Positions 29,497-40,560 of a DNA stretch of 64,000 bases are shown piece after piece (the first letter of the stretch is position 1; the number at the start of each line of letters is the position of its first letter). This DNA is from Asparagopsis taxiformis. Its lineage: Eukaryota; Rhodophyta; Florideophyceae; Bonnemaisoniales; Bonnemaisoniaceae. Both the position numbers and the translations under genes were made by a program. The stretch lies in the NCBI GenBank assembly GCA_030407315.1, contig JALQPE010002520.1, positions 19,259 to 83,258 of the forward strand, in the 5' to 3' direction. Under the pieces are notes generated by a model that ran no database searches, was not told where the DNA came from, and saw only the letters and a list, made by a program, of their open reading frames with translations.

Positions 29497-30389
29497 TCAA
29501 TCTCTCTGCAGACGCTTCCTTTCAACAATTCTCACATCAGAGCACTGATGAAACTCCTGCGGAAACACCTCTCCACCACATGGTTTTCTTGAGATACCAG
29601 TATCTGTAGGGGCCCCTACATTTGCCCCAAGCACCTTCCATCCTCTCAAAATACTCCGACAGCCCCGGTGCACTACACTGATGAGCACTAGCCCAGTACC
29701 AGTGTAACACGCAATGTCGGCTTGTAACACCTTTCTGTAGACGAAATCTCATCGTGGCTTCCCCAAATCTCTCCAGCCCGTTCCCAATCTTACACGGTAA
29801 ATACATCTCCCAGGATGCTTTTCATCAATCGGACCACACCGCTCCGCACCATAATTATGCGATTAATCGCAGGCAGATTTAGCACGCTTCAGTTCATGAC
29901 ATGTACCACGTTTGAAACACTGTTTTGAGATCTCGCCGTTGCACTTGGACACATCACATAAGTGTAACTGCATGAATCCACCATGATTGGCGATGACAAC
30001 AGTCGAGACTTCAATAACTTGGCCCTTGGTGTACTTGCGCGAAATCCTGCCACGATAATAAAACCTACCACCACGAAGATGCTGCTGCGGGCCCCCTTCT
30101 CGTCACCACACACACCGGAGCGCCATGTATCGCTCTGCGCCATGGGATCGAATAGCGTCCAATTATGTGCGCCCGCAACTTCCTGAGAGCGCGATCCGGC
30201 ACCTCGAACGGTGCTTTTCAGTCCAGTAGGAAAATGCGCATAGCGATCACGCGGCGCCGAATGAAAGTATATTGAGGGCGATAGTTCGCTGCCGGAGAGG
30301 AGCCCGCGTTGTGGCGGATCGGACAGCAGACCGTGTGAGAATGCTGTCGCAAGTAGGATGGCTACAGATGCGATGCGTAGATGCGACAT
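29497..30389 (-). pseudogene. Lytic polysaccharide monooxygenase-like protein, inactivated
   Basis: MSHLRIASVAILLATAFS is a signal peptide ending just before HGLLSDPPQRG, so the mature protein would begin with the copper-binding His of LPMOs. Further landmarks lie in different frames: VCGDEKGA, then HLRGGRFYYRGRISRKY, VSTVVIANHGGFMQLHLC (second brace His), CGPIDEKHPGR, MRFRLQKGVTSRHCVLHWYW and FHQCSDVRIVE. This order fits the chitin-binding-type-4 / AA15-like families that oxidatively cut chitin or cellulose outside the cell. Breaks: a slip in a GCA run near 30,090, a stop at about 29,865 inside a 14-bp palindrome, a slip near 29,810, and a shift at a 16-bp palindrome (29,605-29,620). Four breaks mean it is not functional as written, unless the sequence carries many indel errors. 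Confidence 0.75.
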
Positions 30390-30659
30390 TTCTCAGACGA
30401 TAGAGACGCAGCTTGCGAAGACGGCATCGAGTGAAACCGTCGCCTATGTAGAATCGTCATATGGGAGATCAATGGAGAGAATGGAACTTTTGCGACTGTG
30501 CTTGTGGCCCTTGTTTCGCTCTTCGCTCGGCGCTGGTCGCCATGAGGGACAGGTGACAATTCTAGCTGTGTGATAGTGTTCAAGTGGTACGATACTTGCG
30601 ACTGGGAACGTCAGTAGAGCTCTAGGGTAGGAAGAATAAACTTGGGCGGGAGGACGGGT

Positions 30660-30870
30660 TTTCAGGACAAGCTGTCAGACCTGTAATTACTCTGTTTTCT
30701 TACAGCAAAGTCATCGTTAAGGCGGATTTTTTTCTTCAGGACAAGCTGTCAAAACTGTAAGTTCTCTGTTTTCTTACAGCAAAGTCATCGTTAAGGCGGA
30801 TTTGCCTCCTCAGGACAAGCTGTCGGAACTGCTATTCAGTTTTCTTACAGCAAAGGCAGTTTACCCAGGT
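30660..30870. repeat. Tandem 76-bp units with half-palindromes
   Basis: About three units of TCAGGACAAGCTGTC plus TTACAGCAAAGTCATCGTTA followed by AGGCGGATTT, i.e. only the left half of the family 1 palindrome. They lead directly into the full-palindrome array. Confidence 0.8.
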
Positions 30871-30873
30871 TGC

Positions 30874-31155
30874 TTACAGAAAAGTCATCGTTACGATGAC
30901 TTTGCTGTAAGTAAACAAAACATTACAGCAAAGTCATCGTTACGATGACTTTGCTGTAAGTAAACAAAACATTACAGCAAAGTCATCGTTACGATGACTT
31001 TGCTGTAAGAAAACAAAACATTACAGCAAAGTCATCGTTACGATGACTTTGCTGTAAGAAAACAAAACATTACAGCAAAGTCATCGTTACGATGACTTTG
31101 CTGTAAGAAAACAAAACATTACAGCAAAGTCATCTTAACGATGACTTTGCTGTAA
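30874..31155. repeat. Six family 1 palindromes at exact 49-bp spacing
   Basis: Palindromes of 37 bp start at 30,874, 30,923, 30,972, 31,021, 31,070 and 31,119, separated by 12-bp spacers such as GTAAACAAAACA-like sequence. The first and last copies carry single changes. Confidence 0.95.
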
Positions 31156-31189
31156 GAAACCATAGTAAACCAACCTCTCTGTAAGCATT

Positions 31190-32040
31190 CGAGAGGGACT
31201 GATGTTTCTCACTCGGGAAGAAGAAGGAGACGATTTCGGACCCCGCGAAAAAGGCTGTAAAGTGGTCTGGAAGGGTTGGGGTGGTTCTAGGAAGCACTAA
31301 AACGTGTTCTAATTGCACTCAAAGCTTCTGGCTTGCGTGGTAGGGCTGGTAGAATTCATCGATTTTCGGTCACCAGATTCTCACAACTGGAGATGTGATG
31401 GTCAAAATGGAACTTTGTCCGAATTATGTGCAAGTGGTCTGTAAGGGTTGGAGTGGGTCTAGGGAGTACGGAAAAGTGTTCTATGAGTTCGTAAAGCTGC
31501 TGGCTTGCGCATTAGGGCTGACAGAATGCATCGAGTTTTGGTCACCAGATTCCCACAACTGGACATGTGATGGCCAAAATTGAACTTTGTCGGAACGAAG
31601 TGCAAGTGGTCTGGGAAGGTTGGGGTGGGTCTGGGGAGTACTGTAACGGGTTTTATTTGCCCTGAAAGCTGGTAGCTTGCGAGGTAGAGCTTCCGGAGTT
31701 CACTAATTTTTGGTCACCAGATTCTCACAACTGGAGATGTGATGGCCAAAATTGAACTTTGTCGGAACGAAGTGTAAGTGATCCGTAAGGGCTGGAGTGG
31801 CTCTAGGGAGTACGGAAAAGTGTTTTATGTGTCCGTAAAGCTGTTGAATTGCGTGGTAGGGATTCCAGAATGCATCGACTTTTGGTCACCAGACTCCCAC
31901 AACTGGAGATGTGATAGCCAAAATTGAACTTTGCAAGAACGAAGTGCAAGTGTTCTGGATGCCTTCAAGTGGCCTGGAAGCGTACTCTGGACAAGTTTTC
32001 GGACCTTGAAGAGGCTCAACTGCACAATGCTGATATTGAA
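31190..32040. repeat. About 172-bp degenerate tandem repeat (4-5 units)
   Basis: The landmark CCAGATTCTCACAACTGGA recurs at 31,372, 31,544, 31,717 and 31,889, and a further copy of the unit lies near 34,430-34,600. No coding potential seen. Confidence 0.85.
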
Positions 32041-32830
32041 ATGAAACATTCATATAGTCCATTTTTAACTAGAACTTCTGGAATGGATTGCGTAGCCTAT
32101 AGAGGAGCAATGTAGTTATATAATAGAGCTAGAAGCATGCCTCAACAACCTATCTCTCATGCCTCTAGTTCTCCTTCATTATTCCAGTCTCCCTTCCTGT
32201 GACGCACCGCGCCTCTGGTGTCACTTCACACGCCCCTCCTGTGCATTAAATACCTGTCTACTACTTCCGTATTCTACTCATACCACCACCTTCATTTTAC
32301 CCCATGCCTACCATCCTATCCTTTACCTTCTGTCCTTCAGTCCTAGGCTAACCTACTTCATAACCATCGATGTAAGGTGAATATCTAGATTCCTACCTAC
32401 TTGAGAGTATAGTTTATTATAACGGGAAACGGACGGTTTTGTATAGTCAATGTGCTACACAGCACCAGGAGTAGATTTTGCGCACCGATAATCTATGCTT
32501 GATATTGGAGAGACCGGCTTCTTGTAGCCTCGGAAAATGTGCAGGTAGTACCTTTCCAGAGGTCCTGGAGGTGTTCACACCAACTCTAGTCCATTTTAAC
32601 GAGTTTGAATTTCGACCGCCAGAATCTCTGTCGTGAGAAAATGGTGGTCGGAATTTACCGTGCTGCTCTCCCAATACTGAACTTTTTAGGTAGTTCAGCC
32701 CGGGTGAACAAGACACAGATTGCTCTTCAAAGCCGCCCGAAGCCGTCGAAACCATCCTTCCACAATGTTCCCGACTTCAAAATTCCTATCTCACCCTTCC
32801 CAAAGTGAGAGAGGGACCAAGGTACCAGAC

Positions 32831-33210
32831 GCTTACAGCTGAGGCAGTTTACCAGGGATGCTTACAGCAAAGTCATCGTTACGATGACTTTGCTGTAAGA
32901 AAAGAAAACATTACAGTGGGCGAAGGATTTTACCGGGTGAAAAAATCACCAAGAATTTTTTTACCGGGTAAAAAATCGTGGCTACTGTAATGAAACGTTT
33001 TCTTACAGCAAAGTCATCGTAACGATGACTTTGCTGTAAGAAAAGGAAACATTACAGTAGGCGAAGAATTTTTACCGGGTAAAAAATCACCAAGAATTTT
33101 TTTACCGGGTAAAAAAACGTGCCTGCTGTAATGTTTTCTTTCCTTACAGCAAAGTCATCGTAACGATGACTTTGCTGTCAGCACCCGCGGTAAACTGCCT
33201 CAGCTGTAAG
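32831..33210. repeat. Nested foldback block 1 (3 family 1 palindromes)
   Basis: Outer arms TTACAGCTGAGGCAGTTTAC and the inexact complement GTAAACTGCCTCAGCTGTAA enclose palindromes at 32,862-32,898, 33,003-33,039 and 33,144-33,180, alternating with TTTTTTACCGGGTAAAAAA-type hairpins. Confidence 0.9.
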
Positions 33211-33898
33211 CGGTCTGGCTTCACCCTCTCTCTCATGTCTCTTGTCTTCCTTCATCCCAGCCTATCCCAACCTCCCTTCTATGTCGACTCCGGTGTCACT
33301 CCAGCCGACCCTTCAGTGAGTGCAATCCTTCTCTACCACCGCCATAATCTACTCATACTATCCCCTTCATGTTGCTGCATACCTACCCTCCCATCCTTCC
33401 TGATTTTCCTACAATCCTAGGCTAGCCTACTTACCAACTATGTTGGTATTGAAGGCAGCTAGATTCCTAGTAACTCAGATCTATAGTCTGCTGAAAAGGG
33501 CGATTTGGTGTGGTCACTGTGCCACACGGCACCAGGAATAGAATCTGGCCACGGATACTCTATGCTTGATCTCAGAGAGAACAGCTGCGCCAATGCTCCG
33601 AAAACGTGCTGTCAGTACCTTTCCAGACGTCCTGGAGGTGCTCATGCCAGCTCTAGTTCATTTTAGGGAGGCTGAGTTTCGACAATCAGAATTTCACTCT
33701 TGAGGAAATTGTGTTTGAAATTTTGTGCACTCCTCCCGCCGTACCAGGCAGGGCACCCAGCCCAGACTGGGTTAGCACGACGCAGAGTGCTCCCCAACAC
33801 CGCTAACAGCCGTCCAAACCATCCCTCTGCCATGTTTTACGGCTTCACAATTCCTTGCTCACCCTTCCCAAGGTGAGGGAGGGACCAAGCTCCCAGCC

Positions 33899-34111
33899 GC
33901 TTACAGCTGAGGCAGTTTACCAGGGATGCTTACAGCAAAGTCATCGTTACGATGACTTTGCTGTAAGAAAACGTTTTCATTACAGTGGCCAGGAATTTTT
34001 TACCCGGTAAAAAAATCATGGCTACTGTAATGAATTGTTTTCTTACAGCAAAGTCATCGTAACGATGACTTTGCTGTAAACATCCCTGGTAAACTGCTCC
34101 GTCTGTAAGCC
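33899..34111. repeat. Nested foldback block 2 (2 family 1 palindromes)
   Basis: The simplest complete unit: outer arms TTACAGCTGAGGCAGTTTAC / GTAAACTGCTCCGTCTGTAA, palindromes at 33,930-33,966 and 34,043-34,079, and a central TTTTTTACCCGGTAAAAAA. The whole 210 bp can fold on itself. Confidence 0.9.
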
Positions 34112-34346
34112 GTTGGTCTCAACCCTCGATCTCATGTCTGTTGTCCTCCTTCATCATCTCCACATCCCTTCCTGCTAAGCATCACTTCTCTAGTGTCACT
34201 CTACCAGTCCTTTTCGTGCATGAAATACTTTTCTACCACTGCCATAGTCTACACATACTATTGCCTCTATACTTCTGCATGCCTACGCTTCCATCTTTCT
34301 CTCCCGTGCTAGGCTTAGAGAATATCCTACTTCCTGAAGATCATTG

Positions 34347-34413
34347 TACAGTGAGGCAGTAAAAATCACTGTCTCACCGTACTGTCTGAGGCCCCCTTTT
34401 CAACACCGTAGTG
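34347..34413. mobile_element. Solo CACTA right end
   Basis: ACAGT-type motifs followed by GAGGCCCCCTTTTCAACACC and GTAGTG, identical in its last 30 bases to the giant element's tip at 40,911. Only about 67 bp are present before unrelated sequence; it interrupts the 172-bp repeat unit to its right. Confidence 0.75.
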
Positions 34414-35245
34414 TATAAGGGCTGGAGTGGCTCTGGGGATTACAGAAAGGTGTTTTATCTGTCCGTAAAGCTTCTGGCTTGCGCATTAGGGCTGGCAGAA
34501 TGCATCGATTTTTGGTCATCAGATTCTCACAACTGCAGATATGATGAATTTCGGCCATGGCCAAAATTCAACTTTGTCGGAACGACGTAGATTTGGACTG
34601 GATGCCTCCAAGTGCATGCACTTGAAAGTGCACTTAGTCCAAAAAATTGTCCAGAGTACGCTCCCAGGCGATGGCCTGGAAGTGTACTCTGGACAAGTTT
34701 TTGGACCTGGAAGAGGTTGAATTGCACAATGCTTGTGTTGAAATGAAACATTTATATGGCCCATTCTTTACTCGGACAGCTGAAATCCTATCTACTCGAG
34801 AGTAAAGTATATAAAAACTGGAAACAGACGGTTTTGTATAGTCAATGTGCCACACGGCACCAAGAGTAGATTTTGCCCTCCGATAATCTATGGTTGATTT
34901 CAGAGAGGATAACCGCGTGCAGTCACAGGACATGTGTTACCAGATCCTTCCCAGAGGTCCTGGAGGTGTTCACACCAACTCCAGCCCACTTTAACGAGTT
35001 TGAATTTCGAAAGTCAGAATCTCTGTCGTGAGAAAATTGAACCATTTCCGACCACGTGGTAGAAATTTCGTACACTCCTCCAACCATACTAGACACAACA
35101 CCCAGCTCAAACCGGGTGTAAACAACACAATGTGTTACCTATTGCCGCCTACAGCCGTCCATACCATTCCTATACCCTGTTTCCTGACTTCATAATTCCC
35201 TCCTCACCCTTCCCTAGGTCGGAAAAGGACGGAAGTACCTGCCGC

Positions 35246-35706
35246 TTACAGCGGAAGCAATTTACCAGGGATGCTTACAGCAAAGTCATCGTTACGATGA
35301 CTTTGCTGTAAGAAAATAAATCATTACAGCAGCCATGATTTTTTACCCGGTAAAAAATTCTTGGCCACTGTAATTGAAACGCTTTCTTACAGCAAAGTCA
35401 TCGTAACGATGACTTTGCTGTAAGAAAATAAATCATTACAGCAGCCACGATTTTTCACCCGGTAAAAATTCTTGCTGATTTTTTACCCGGTAAAATTTCT
35501 TTGGCCACTGCAATGGAAACGTTTCCTTACAGCAAAGTCATCGTTACGATGACTTTGCTGTAAGAAAATAAATCATTACAGCTGCCATGATTTTTTTACC
35601 CGGTGAAAAAATTCTTGGCCACTGTAATGGAAACGCTTTCTTACAGCAAAGTCATCGTAACGATGACTTTGCTGTAAGAATCCCCGGTAAACGGCTTCCG
35701 CTGTAA
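35246..35706. repeat. Nested foldback block 3 (4 family 1 palindromes)
   Basis: Palindromes at 35,275-35,311, 35,387-35,423, 35,527-35,563 and 35,641-35,677 with three GGTAAAAA hairpin spacers. Outer arms TTACAGCGGAAGCAATTTAC and GTAAACGGCTTCCGCTGTAA. Confidence 0.9.
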
Positions 35707-36127
35707 GGGGCTGAGAGTTCCGTCCCCCTCCCACCTAGGGAAGGGTGAGCAAGGAATTGGGAAGTCAGGAACATGGCTCAGCAGAACGTTTGTACGGCTG
35801 TGAGTGGCTTCCAGGAGCATTCTGTGTCATGTGTTATCTCAGCAACGTCTCTTATAGTCGAACCTCACGGGTTGTCAAGGTCTAAAACTAGTTCCCCCCT
35901 ACGGTCTAGCTAGTGAAATCATGTAAAGTTGTAGACTAATACAAAAATGTAGCAATCAATAGGCTTAGTAGCACTAAACTATGACATGAAGGTCAGATGT
36001 ATAGATGAAAATAGAAAGGTGGGCTAAGCGAATAATGTTGAGATGAGAAAGACAGAACTTCATAGCAGGGAACAATAGCATAGGTTTTAATACTTCTCGT
36101 ATGCTATCTATTGCTCCTGTCATACTT
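35707..36127. other. Intergenic, no gene
   Basis: Starts with the recurrent L flank in inverse orientation, then AT-rich spacer downstream of the decayed ParB-dioxygenase copy. Confidence 0.5.
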
Positions 36128-38450
36128 TTAATATTCGACGGTGTGGATGTGGTCCGTGAGGACGTCCTTCTCCGTCTTCAAGTAGATGTGGCCGCGCGTG
36201 GGCAGACCATAGACTAAATTCTGCTCCCACAGGAAGATCTCCTCACCTGAAGCCGACCCCGTAATGGTAAAGGTCACCGCGATCAACTAAGACGGAATAG
36301 GGTGGCACATAAAAGTGGTTAACGGGAACCTTCCACATGTCGGCGTCCGTATGGACCAGGCATACATGACTATAAGGTGCAGCTACTATAAAGAACCCAT
36401 CGGATCCGCTCGACATCATGAAATAGGATGGGGATTGGGTAGGTCCGACTCCTCAAAATTGGGATTCTCAGAAGTCCGTGTGCCCATCCTGGTCCGCAGC
36501 CCCATCTGTTTTAAGAAGCAGCCGTAATCCTGTCTTCGGGAAAAAGACAGGATCCTCACCCTCCATTCCCAACTTCAAGAAATCCGCACAAACACCAAGA
36601 GCAAGCTCTGCCACCAACTTGTTCCTGTACATATCCAAATTCCCCTCCTCCAGCTTGTCGCACAATTCACACCGCGGCAGGGGGAGTCGCCCACGACCAC
36701 CATCTATGCGGTCCTTCGCAGCACCCACGTTGTGGATGAAATGCCACGGCGAAGGATCAAAACCGGGCTTGGCGAAATCTGGGGGCTCGTCCTGTGGTTT
36801 CCTGTCTTCATAATCAGAATCAGACTGCTGGGAGGGTTTCTGTGGCTTTTCAACCTCCTCAACCAGCTGGAACTGCCGAGAAAAGTGACTGAAGAGGTCA
36901 TGCGTCGCACTACCAGCCGTGGACGACTGCAAGAGGCCTTCCACAACAACCACCCCCATGTTGTCCAGCAACGCCGCTTCACCGCAAAGTACTATTCCAC
37001 CACCGAGTCCTCAGCACCTGGCGATGCAGCTGCCAGGAATGCTGCCGCCTTTATTTCCGCCCGCACCGTCTCTACCGTCGTAATTTCCATGTAGTACTTC
37101 ATCGGGCTACCAGACGCAATTGCGTTAGGGAGAACGGCGGCCACATTCTCATCGACGATACTGTCGGGAATAGGATTTTCATGGGCGTCGTCGAACTGGA
37201 GAATCGGCTCCCGAGAACGTCCTCTGGAAGCCGACTTGGATTTCTTTGACGACGACTTTGATGAAGTCTCACTGAGCTTCCTCTTTTTGGTAGAGGGCTC
37301 GGGCGTCGCAGAAGCGGTTTCCCAGTTGCGCTTCCCGAGGATGGAGCTTTTACCCGCATCCTTGGGTGCGCTCTCCAGCTCGACGACCTGAATAGGGCTC
37401 GCACCACCCGCCGTCGCTGTTCCACCACGACCGGAACGACTCTCTTTCAGGCAGGTACTCCTTTTGGGCATCACTTTCCCAGAAGTTTCCACTCCGGACG
37501 ATGCAGACACGACAGGGGCAGTGGCAGAAACAGAGGCAGCCTCGGAATAGCTGGAAGAATCTAATTGAGGTGGTACTACCTCAATTGGATTCTTCAAAGG
37601 CAAAGGAATGGAGGATGAAGGGATGGTCAGGGAAATGGAAATGGAAGGGGAAGGGTTGGCGGAATCATGACCACATGTGACTGGGAGCGCAGCATGTGGG
37701 ATGTGTGGGTCCACCACGTAAAATTGTTTCCGCATTTACATGTCGCGGTAGCCAGTTACGCGCAGGAGCATTTTCCTGGCGTCCTTTCAAAACACAGACT
37801 TCCGATTGGGAAAGATCTTCTCAAACTTGGAGCCATTGGGAGGGCCTTCCTTGGGATGTAAGTCCGCTCAGAACCCCTTCTTGGGCACCATCAGCGCAAA
37901 AACTTCGACAACGCGTGAGTGAATGTCGAAGCTCTTGCTCGGGTCACCCACGCTGGGAATGGAGCCATCCAGCATCCTCAACACATCCGAAACGTTCCAA
38001 TACTCGGCCACCTCCTTCACGTACCCGAAGATTTCCAACAAACCAGCAATCCATTCCTGCCCAATGGTACCAACCGAGTTCGGTTTCAGCCCGGCCCACC
38101 AACGGCTACAAGTGTAGTACGCCGTCATCTCGAGGTTGACACAATTTTGGACGTCCGGAGCACCCCTAAACGATCCGTTGAACAACAATTTCACCGTACA
38201 CCCAGCCAGATTCTCCGTCGAAGAGAACTGCACGAACTCTGGCCTGTTCGGAATAGTTTTCTGCAGCCAAATCCGTTTTCAAGAATTGCTCCATCGTTGC
38301 AGACTTCTTCAACCACTAGCCAACGACCTCTGATATTCACTTTGCGAGGTTCAACTTGCACTTCAGACGAACTATACTGGGCAATATTGATGCATGTCTC
38401 GCTTGCTGAAGGAGATTTACTCTTTTCCGCTACTTCTCCGCTATAGTGCA
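36128..38450 (-). pseudogene. Decayed composite ParB-dioxygenase copy
   Basis: Read on the minus strand from 38,450. It begins with sequence nearly matching the 5' end of the gene at 12.5 kb (NIAQYSSSEVQVEPRKVN), then jumps about 870 bases ahead, to the region matching copy 1 near 13,530, so the DGSHR core is deleted. From 38,233 a second family member takes over: VNLEMTAYYTCSRWWAG and VKEVAEYWNVS match the helical domain of copy 1 (EMTASWTRM; VVRKWLNSA). A Ser/Lys-rich linker (37,735-36,992) contains a 42-bp palindrome. The dioxygenase follows as VVVVEGLLQSSTAGSATHD, GHTDF, SPSYFMMSSGSDGFF, YVPPYSVLVDRGDLYHYG and a tail ending HTVEY. Several frame changes and a stop directly after HTDF make it non-functional. 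Confidence 0.75.
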
Positions 38451-39107
38451 GAATTATATTTCTCCGCCACTAAATTCAACCATTAAGAAACCTTTCCTGG
38501 CTTTCATTCGATCCAATGAACTGTTTCACCACAATGATTTGTCCTATGCTCATTACTTTATGCACAATGATTGCTATTTCATCCGGGCTCGACCTACTCA
38601 ATATCGTTTTGCTATCTTGTATCGCATTCCCTAAACACCAGCCTGGCCAAGACGTATCCACTTCCGTTTGTTACGCAGTGATGCTCTAAGCACTAATACT
38701 GAATCTGATTTTCTCATGCACGTAGTTCCTACTCGTATACTCTACCATATTCTCGGCCCTATTCACAAGGTGAAAACACGATGTCTCGTTGAATCGTACT
38801 CGGTGTGATATCTTAAATTAGGATACATTTATATATTGCAATGCAGACTCACTGCTCGCTTGAAACATGAAAATTATAAAAATTCTTCGACACTGCTGTT
38901 TCCTAACCGCCACCATCCACGTGGCCCGCTTTGACTGCCTGCCAAGTGTACTCGGAGCATACAATGACGTTATCGATATATACCATCCACATCATCACTG
39001 GAAGGGCGGACTCCTCGTCCAGGAAAGTGCGCCATTTTTCTTACTCTTCACCTCCGCCTGTCCTGTAGGCCCCATATGCTAGTGTTTTTCCTATATTTCT
39101 GTAGTGA

Positions 39108-39134
39108 TGACGTCATTCTAGACAATAAAAGGCG
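39108..39134 (+). promoter_or_regulatory. Putative promoter: CRE site plus AATAAAAGG
   Basis: TGACGTCA at 39,108-39,115 is followed about ten bases on by GACAATAAAAGGCGG. The spliced-leader-like exons lie 350 bases downstream on the plus strand, transcribed outward. Confidence 0.35.
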
Positions 39135-40178
39135 GTAGAAGATACGATAATGTGCGCCTCCTCTGCCAGATCATGTGCTTCCAAGCGTAATTCGCAGCCT
39201 AGGTATCGTTTTTCTGGGCCTCCCATCGCACCGCTCTGTTTCAAATTCATCCCTCTATTGTTCTCCTACACGTCATTTCCGCCCGCAGAGTGCTACTTAA
39301 ACAACAGATTCTGAAAATCCCTGTTTCCATCTTCATATCCGTCGGAAACAAAGCAACAACCCTGGCCGTGGAAGCCGTATAGATCATCTAAACTGCTTCC
39401 AAAGCGTAAGTTTTAGATCATCAATACGGCTTCCAAGGCCAAAGTTGTTGCTTTGTCTCCGACGGATATGAACCATGATGGTACGTTTCCACAACTCACG
39501 CCACTAACCCAGTTTTCTATTCGTTTTCTCTTTCTCAGGTTTCCAGTCGGTGAGTGTTCCACTTCTACTTTCATTTATCTTTCTCTCTTACCACTTCTCC
39601 ACTACTTTTCTTTTCTGCCTGTGAGTACATATCTCAATTTGGGATGCAATGGTATTTGTTAAGGTACGTTAGTCTCCTAATCACCATCAATTTCCCTCTC
39701 CAATTCAACGTCACTAACTTGTTTCCTTTCTCTACATCATTTTTTCTTCTTCTCTTCATTTCCTAGCTTATTCATGCAGCTCAATCAGTTGATAGATTTC
39801 TAGACTTTTCTAGTAGTTTTAGTTTTACTCGTCGGAATAGTGTTAGTTGTAGTAGCATTTTTAACATAGGGATTGTTTATTCTCAATGTAGCCTGCGCAA
39901 ATAAACAAATCCAGAGTGAAGCTTCCCATATCGCACCCTCTTAGATTGCTACCTATCCTACCGCGTATACCTCTCGCTAGCTCATAGTCACTACGAAATA
40001 AAAATTCCTAGCCGTACTATTCTGTCCATTCCCATATGAATACCGTCCATGCCCCATCCTCATAGCGCTAGAACTGCCTTCCTCTACCCCGGAAAGATGC
40101 CCACGACAGCGTGACGCTCCATCTCATCCACCACTCCCAGACACCGAATTTTACTATATCAGGACACTACTTTTACTG

Positions 40179-40560
40179 TCTCCAGGTGCTGCCCAGGGCA
40201 GCACGAAATACTGTCTCCAGGTGCTGCCCAGGGCAGCACAAAGTACTGTCTCCAGGTGCTGCCCAGGGCAGCACGAAATACTGTCTACAGGTGCTGCCCA
40301 GGGCAGCACAAAGTACTGTCTACAGGTACTGCCCAGGGCAGCACAAAGTACTGTCTACAGGTACTGCCCAGGGCAGCACAAAGTACTGTCTACAGGTACT
40401 GCCCAGGGCAGCACAAAGTACTGTCTACAGGTACTGCCCAGGGCAGCACAAAGTACTGTCTACAGGTACTGCCCAGGACAGTGAAAATCACTGTCTCCAG
40501 GTACTGCCCAGGACAGTGAAAATCACTGTCTCCAGGTACTGCCCAGGACAGTGCACCGTG
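40179..40560. repeat. 35-bp subterminal tandem repeat, right arm (about 11 units)
   Basis: Same unit family as at 5.25-5.70 kb in inverse orientation, but most units are of the TACTGTCTACAGGTACTGCC type, so the two arrays have expanded independently. Confidence 0.85.

Larger units (their letters stand above)
32100..35250. repeat. Kilobase-scale tandem repeat, each unit with a nested hairpin block
   Basis: Flank R (CTCATGTCTCTTGTC.. and CTTCATC) and flank L (ATGTGCCACACGGCACC.. to CACCCTTCCCAAGGTGAG) alternate around hairpin blocks beginning at about 32,831, 33,900 and 35,246, giving spacings of roughly 1.07 and 1.35 kb. The second interval is longer because it contains a CACTA end and 172-bp repeat material. 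Confidence 0.75.

Noticed and set aside
24784..34413. A 9.6-kb autonomous CACTA element between these two ends
   Set aside because: The two tips belong to different families and no transposase gene lies between them.
36992..37735. FYVVDPHIPHAAL as a ParB-like DGSHR core in the decayed copy
   Set aside because: It lies after, not before, the helical region and directly before the linker; the likeness is probably coincidental.
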